A stretch of 64,000 nucleotides of DNA from Microvirga sp. Mcv34 (GTDB taxonomy: Bacteria > Pseudomonadota > Alphaproteobacteria > Rhizobiales > Beijerinckiaceae), in assembly GCF_024519725.1 (NCBI RefSeq), contig NZ_JALJRK010000017.1:1-64000 (forward strand), written 5' to 3'. The notes below the pieces were generated by a model. It was not told where the DNA came from. It saw only the letters and a list, made by a program, of their open reading frames with translations, and searched no databases. A program made the position numbers and the translations under genes. Shown here piece after piece: positions 62,471-64,000 of the stretch (position 1 is the first letter of the stretch; each line of letters begins with the position of its first letter).

Positions 62471-63190
62471 CTAGCGTGGCTCCCTGTCCAGGCACAGGAA
62501 CGATGGGTCAAACTCGGCAAGCTGTTGCAGAAGCCGCCTGTCCTCGACGGTGAGGGTTTCCCCGCGCCAGGTGATCAGGCCCTCCGTTCGCAGTTCCTGG
62601 ATGATGCGGTTCACATGGACGTTCGAGAGGCCAAGGGCGTCACCCAGCTCGGCCTGGGTCAGAGGAAGCTTGAAGCTATCCTCCGTGACCAGCCCGACGG
62701 CCTCAAGCCGCACGAACAGCTCGCAGAGCAGGTAAGCCGTGTGCTCCAGGGCCGAGCGTCGCCCCATGGCCACCAGCCATCGACGGTTGATCGCCCCATC
62801 GACAAGGGTGGTCAGCCAGAGCAGACGGGCCAGGTGGGGATGGTTCTCGGAGATCTCGCGCAGGGTGTCGTGAGAGATCACGCCGACCGTGCAGGGCGTG
62901 ATCGCCATGGCCGCATGGTCCATCCGCTTCACCAGGAAGCTGTCGAGGTCAACGAAGTCGCCGGGCAGGTGAAGGGCCGTGATCTGGCGCTTGCCGTTCC
63001 TGAGGAGATTGTAGCGCCCGGCATAACCCTCCAGCAGAACCGTGCACTCGGGCGGACGGTCCCCCTCCAGAAGGATGTCCACGCCCTTGTTGACCTGTCG
63101 CGGCCTGACGGCCGCTCCCTCCAGCAACCGGCGCTCGGTATCCGAGAGTTGGTCATAATGCTCAAGTTTGCGGATCAGGCGCGTGTACAG
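62471..63190 (-). CDS. Crp/Fnr-family transcriptional regulator
   Basis: A cyclic-nucleotide-binding fold (ILLEGDRPPECTVLLEGYAG, LHLPGDFVDLDSFL) and a C-terminal HTH (LTQAELGDALGLSNVHVNRI). The FNR cysteine cluster is absent. The usual family N-terminus (LIRKLEHYDQLSDTERRLLE) is encoded here but has no ATG, GTG or TTG ahead of it after the in-frame stop. CTG at 63188-63190 has AGGAG eight bases upstream and is taken as start (239 residues). The fallback is TTG at 63125-63127, which gives 218 residues. Confidence 0.75.
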   Translation of the reverse strand: MYTRLIRKLEHYDQLSDTERRLLEGAAVRPRQVNKGVDILLEGDRPPECTVLLEGYAGRYNLLRNGKRQITALHLPGDFVDLDSFLVKRMDHAAMAITPCTVGVISHDTLREISENHPHLARLLWLTTLVDGAINRRWLVAMGRRSALEHTAYLLCELFVRLEAVGLVTEDSFKLPLTQAELGDALGLSNVHVNRIIQELRTEGLITWRGETLTVEDRRLLQQLAEFDPSFLCLDREPR

Positions 63191-63395
63191 GGAGGATCTC
63201 CTGTTTCAGGATCTGATCCAAACCACTTCTGGAACTTGGCCCACGGTGCTCATCAGCATAGCCGAGGTTGTGCCGGAAGGCGAGCAGACCTCGGTCCATA
63301 TGATGACGGTCGGGATCCGCCCTTGATCCCAGTTGGGGCATGGAAGGTACCCAAGTGAGACAGTATGAGCCTGCTCTTCGCTGTCTCTCGAAAGC

Positions 63396-63983
63396 TCAGC
63401 CTACTTCAGGATCTTGCCAGCGGTGGTCATTCAGGCCTCCAATCCACTCCTCCAAGACCCGTCTGATCGCCTGTTCCGGCGGCTCCTCGCGCGTGAAGGC
63501 CCACCAGGTATGGGCACCCTGCCAGAGGCTCGCCATCTGCCAGCCGAGGCGCTCGCCCTGCGCCGGATCCCTCGCGAGGCGGCGGCCGAGAGCCTCGGCC
63601 AGGCGATGGCCCCAGGCCGCGCCGCGGCGGCGCAGCAACGGATCGCGGAGGTCCTCCCGCAACAGCAGCAGGCCATTGCTCGCGTCACGTTCGGCGGTCT
63701 CCGGCGGCATCAGGCGCAGCAGCAGATTGATCGCACCTTCAGGGGTCGGCGCCTCAACCGCGTCCGCAGCCTCGGTTGCCGCATCGAGCCGGTCCCAGGC
63801 CCGCAGGAGAATGGCTTGGACCATCGCCTCCCGGGCGCCGTAGCGCTGCACCAGTGTCGCCGGCGAGAGGCCACAGGCCTTCGCGGCGCGCGCGAAGGAA
63901 AGCGCATCGGGTCCGCTCTCCATAAGCGCATCGAGGAGGGCGTCGAGCACCTGCTCGTCAGGAATCGTCTTGGGTCTTGCCAT
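63396..63983 (-). CDS. TetR/AcrR-family transcriptional regulator
   Basis: A 195-residue regulator. HTH in residues about 8-55 (VLDALLDALMESGPDALSFA, AKACGLSPATLVQRYGAREA) and a helical ligand domain after it. The target is probably to the right, off the window; the start is 17 bases from the edge. AT-rich TATATATAAACG precedes the gene and could be part of an operator or -10 box. Confidence 0.85.
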   Translation of the reverse strand: MARPKTIPDEQVLDALLDALMESGPDALSFARAAKACGLSPATLVQRYGAREAMVQAILLRAWDRLDAATEAADAVEAPTPEGAINLLLRLMPPETAERDASNGLLLLREDLRDPLLRRRGAAWGHRLAEALGRRLARDPAQGERLGWQMASLWQGAHTWWAFTREEPPEQAIRRVLEEWIGGLNDHRWQDPEVG

Positions 63984-64000
63984 GGATATATATAAACGTT

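Overview
The window is GC-rich chromosomal DNA of an alphaproteobacterium, most likely a Hyphomicrobiales member of the Microvirga/Methylobacterium type. The basis is the RegB/RegA redox pair, the intracellular PHB depolymerase, DUF6894 and HWE-like kinase genes, alphaproteobacterial LexA boxes (GAAC-N7-GAAC), and dispersed intergenic repeats of a kind I associate with this order. The genus is inferred, not proven. No rRNA, tRNA, CRISPR array, prophage or complete insertion sequence was seen.

Layout. 0-2.3 kb: a leftward SOS-type promoter at the edge, then a FecCD-type permease and its ATPase. 2.4-7.5 kb: a surface-polysaccharide cassette (4,6-dehydratase, NAD-dependent reductase/epimerase, WecA/WbpL-like initiating transferase, UDP-glucuronate 4-epimerase) that could charge the lipid carrier with a 6-deoxy-HexNAc sugar. 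7.6-13.5 kb: an MBL hydrolase, a degenerate ABC exporter-like protein, a TPR protein, MmcB and a DUF6790 membrane protein. 13.4-17.8 kb: RegA/RegB, PhaZ and a YgjP-type metallopeptidase. 17.8-27.1 kb: a DUF4153 membrane protein, a chemoreceptor and a 1795-residue RTX/Ig-like secreted protein. 27.5-31.3 kb: Bcr/CflA exporter, DUF1330 protein and PBP1a.

31.4-34.3 kb holds the most interesting locus: a two-gene cassette of a radical SAM protein (rSAM_link_UDG type) and a fused UdgX-type uracil-DNA-binding protein, with a LexA-box match just ahead of the first gene. A second LexA-box match sits directly upstream of a YcaQ/AlkZ-like DNA glycosylase at 43.47 kb. With MmcB and RecX, the window is rich in DNA-damage functions.

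34.4-48.7 kb: ComEA-like and PRC-barrel exported proteins, a TRAP transporter operon, OsmC, DUF1345, GNAT, RecX, PAP2, the glycosylase, a VOC dioxygenase-like protein, a cysteine-free Moco-fold protein paired with a GGDEF/EAL protein, CatB and a PTPS-like protein lacking the QueD cysteine. 48.7-56.9 kb: MipA-like porin, BON, HNH, patatin, dienelactone hydrolase, an HxlR-controlled VOC/SRPBCC pair, and a DUF4126/FAD-reductase pair. 56.9-64 kb looks accessory: an IS6 transposase fragment joined to a decayed hybrid histidine kinase, a spermidine-synthase-like protein, a LOV-like kinase without the photoactive cysteine, many very small genes, a cold-shock gene with a long leader, a Crp/Fnr regulator without a standard start codon at the expected N-terminus, and a TetR regulator.
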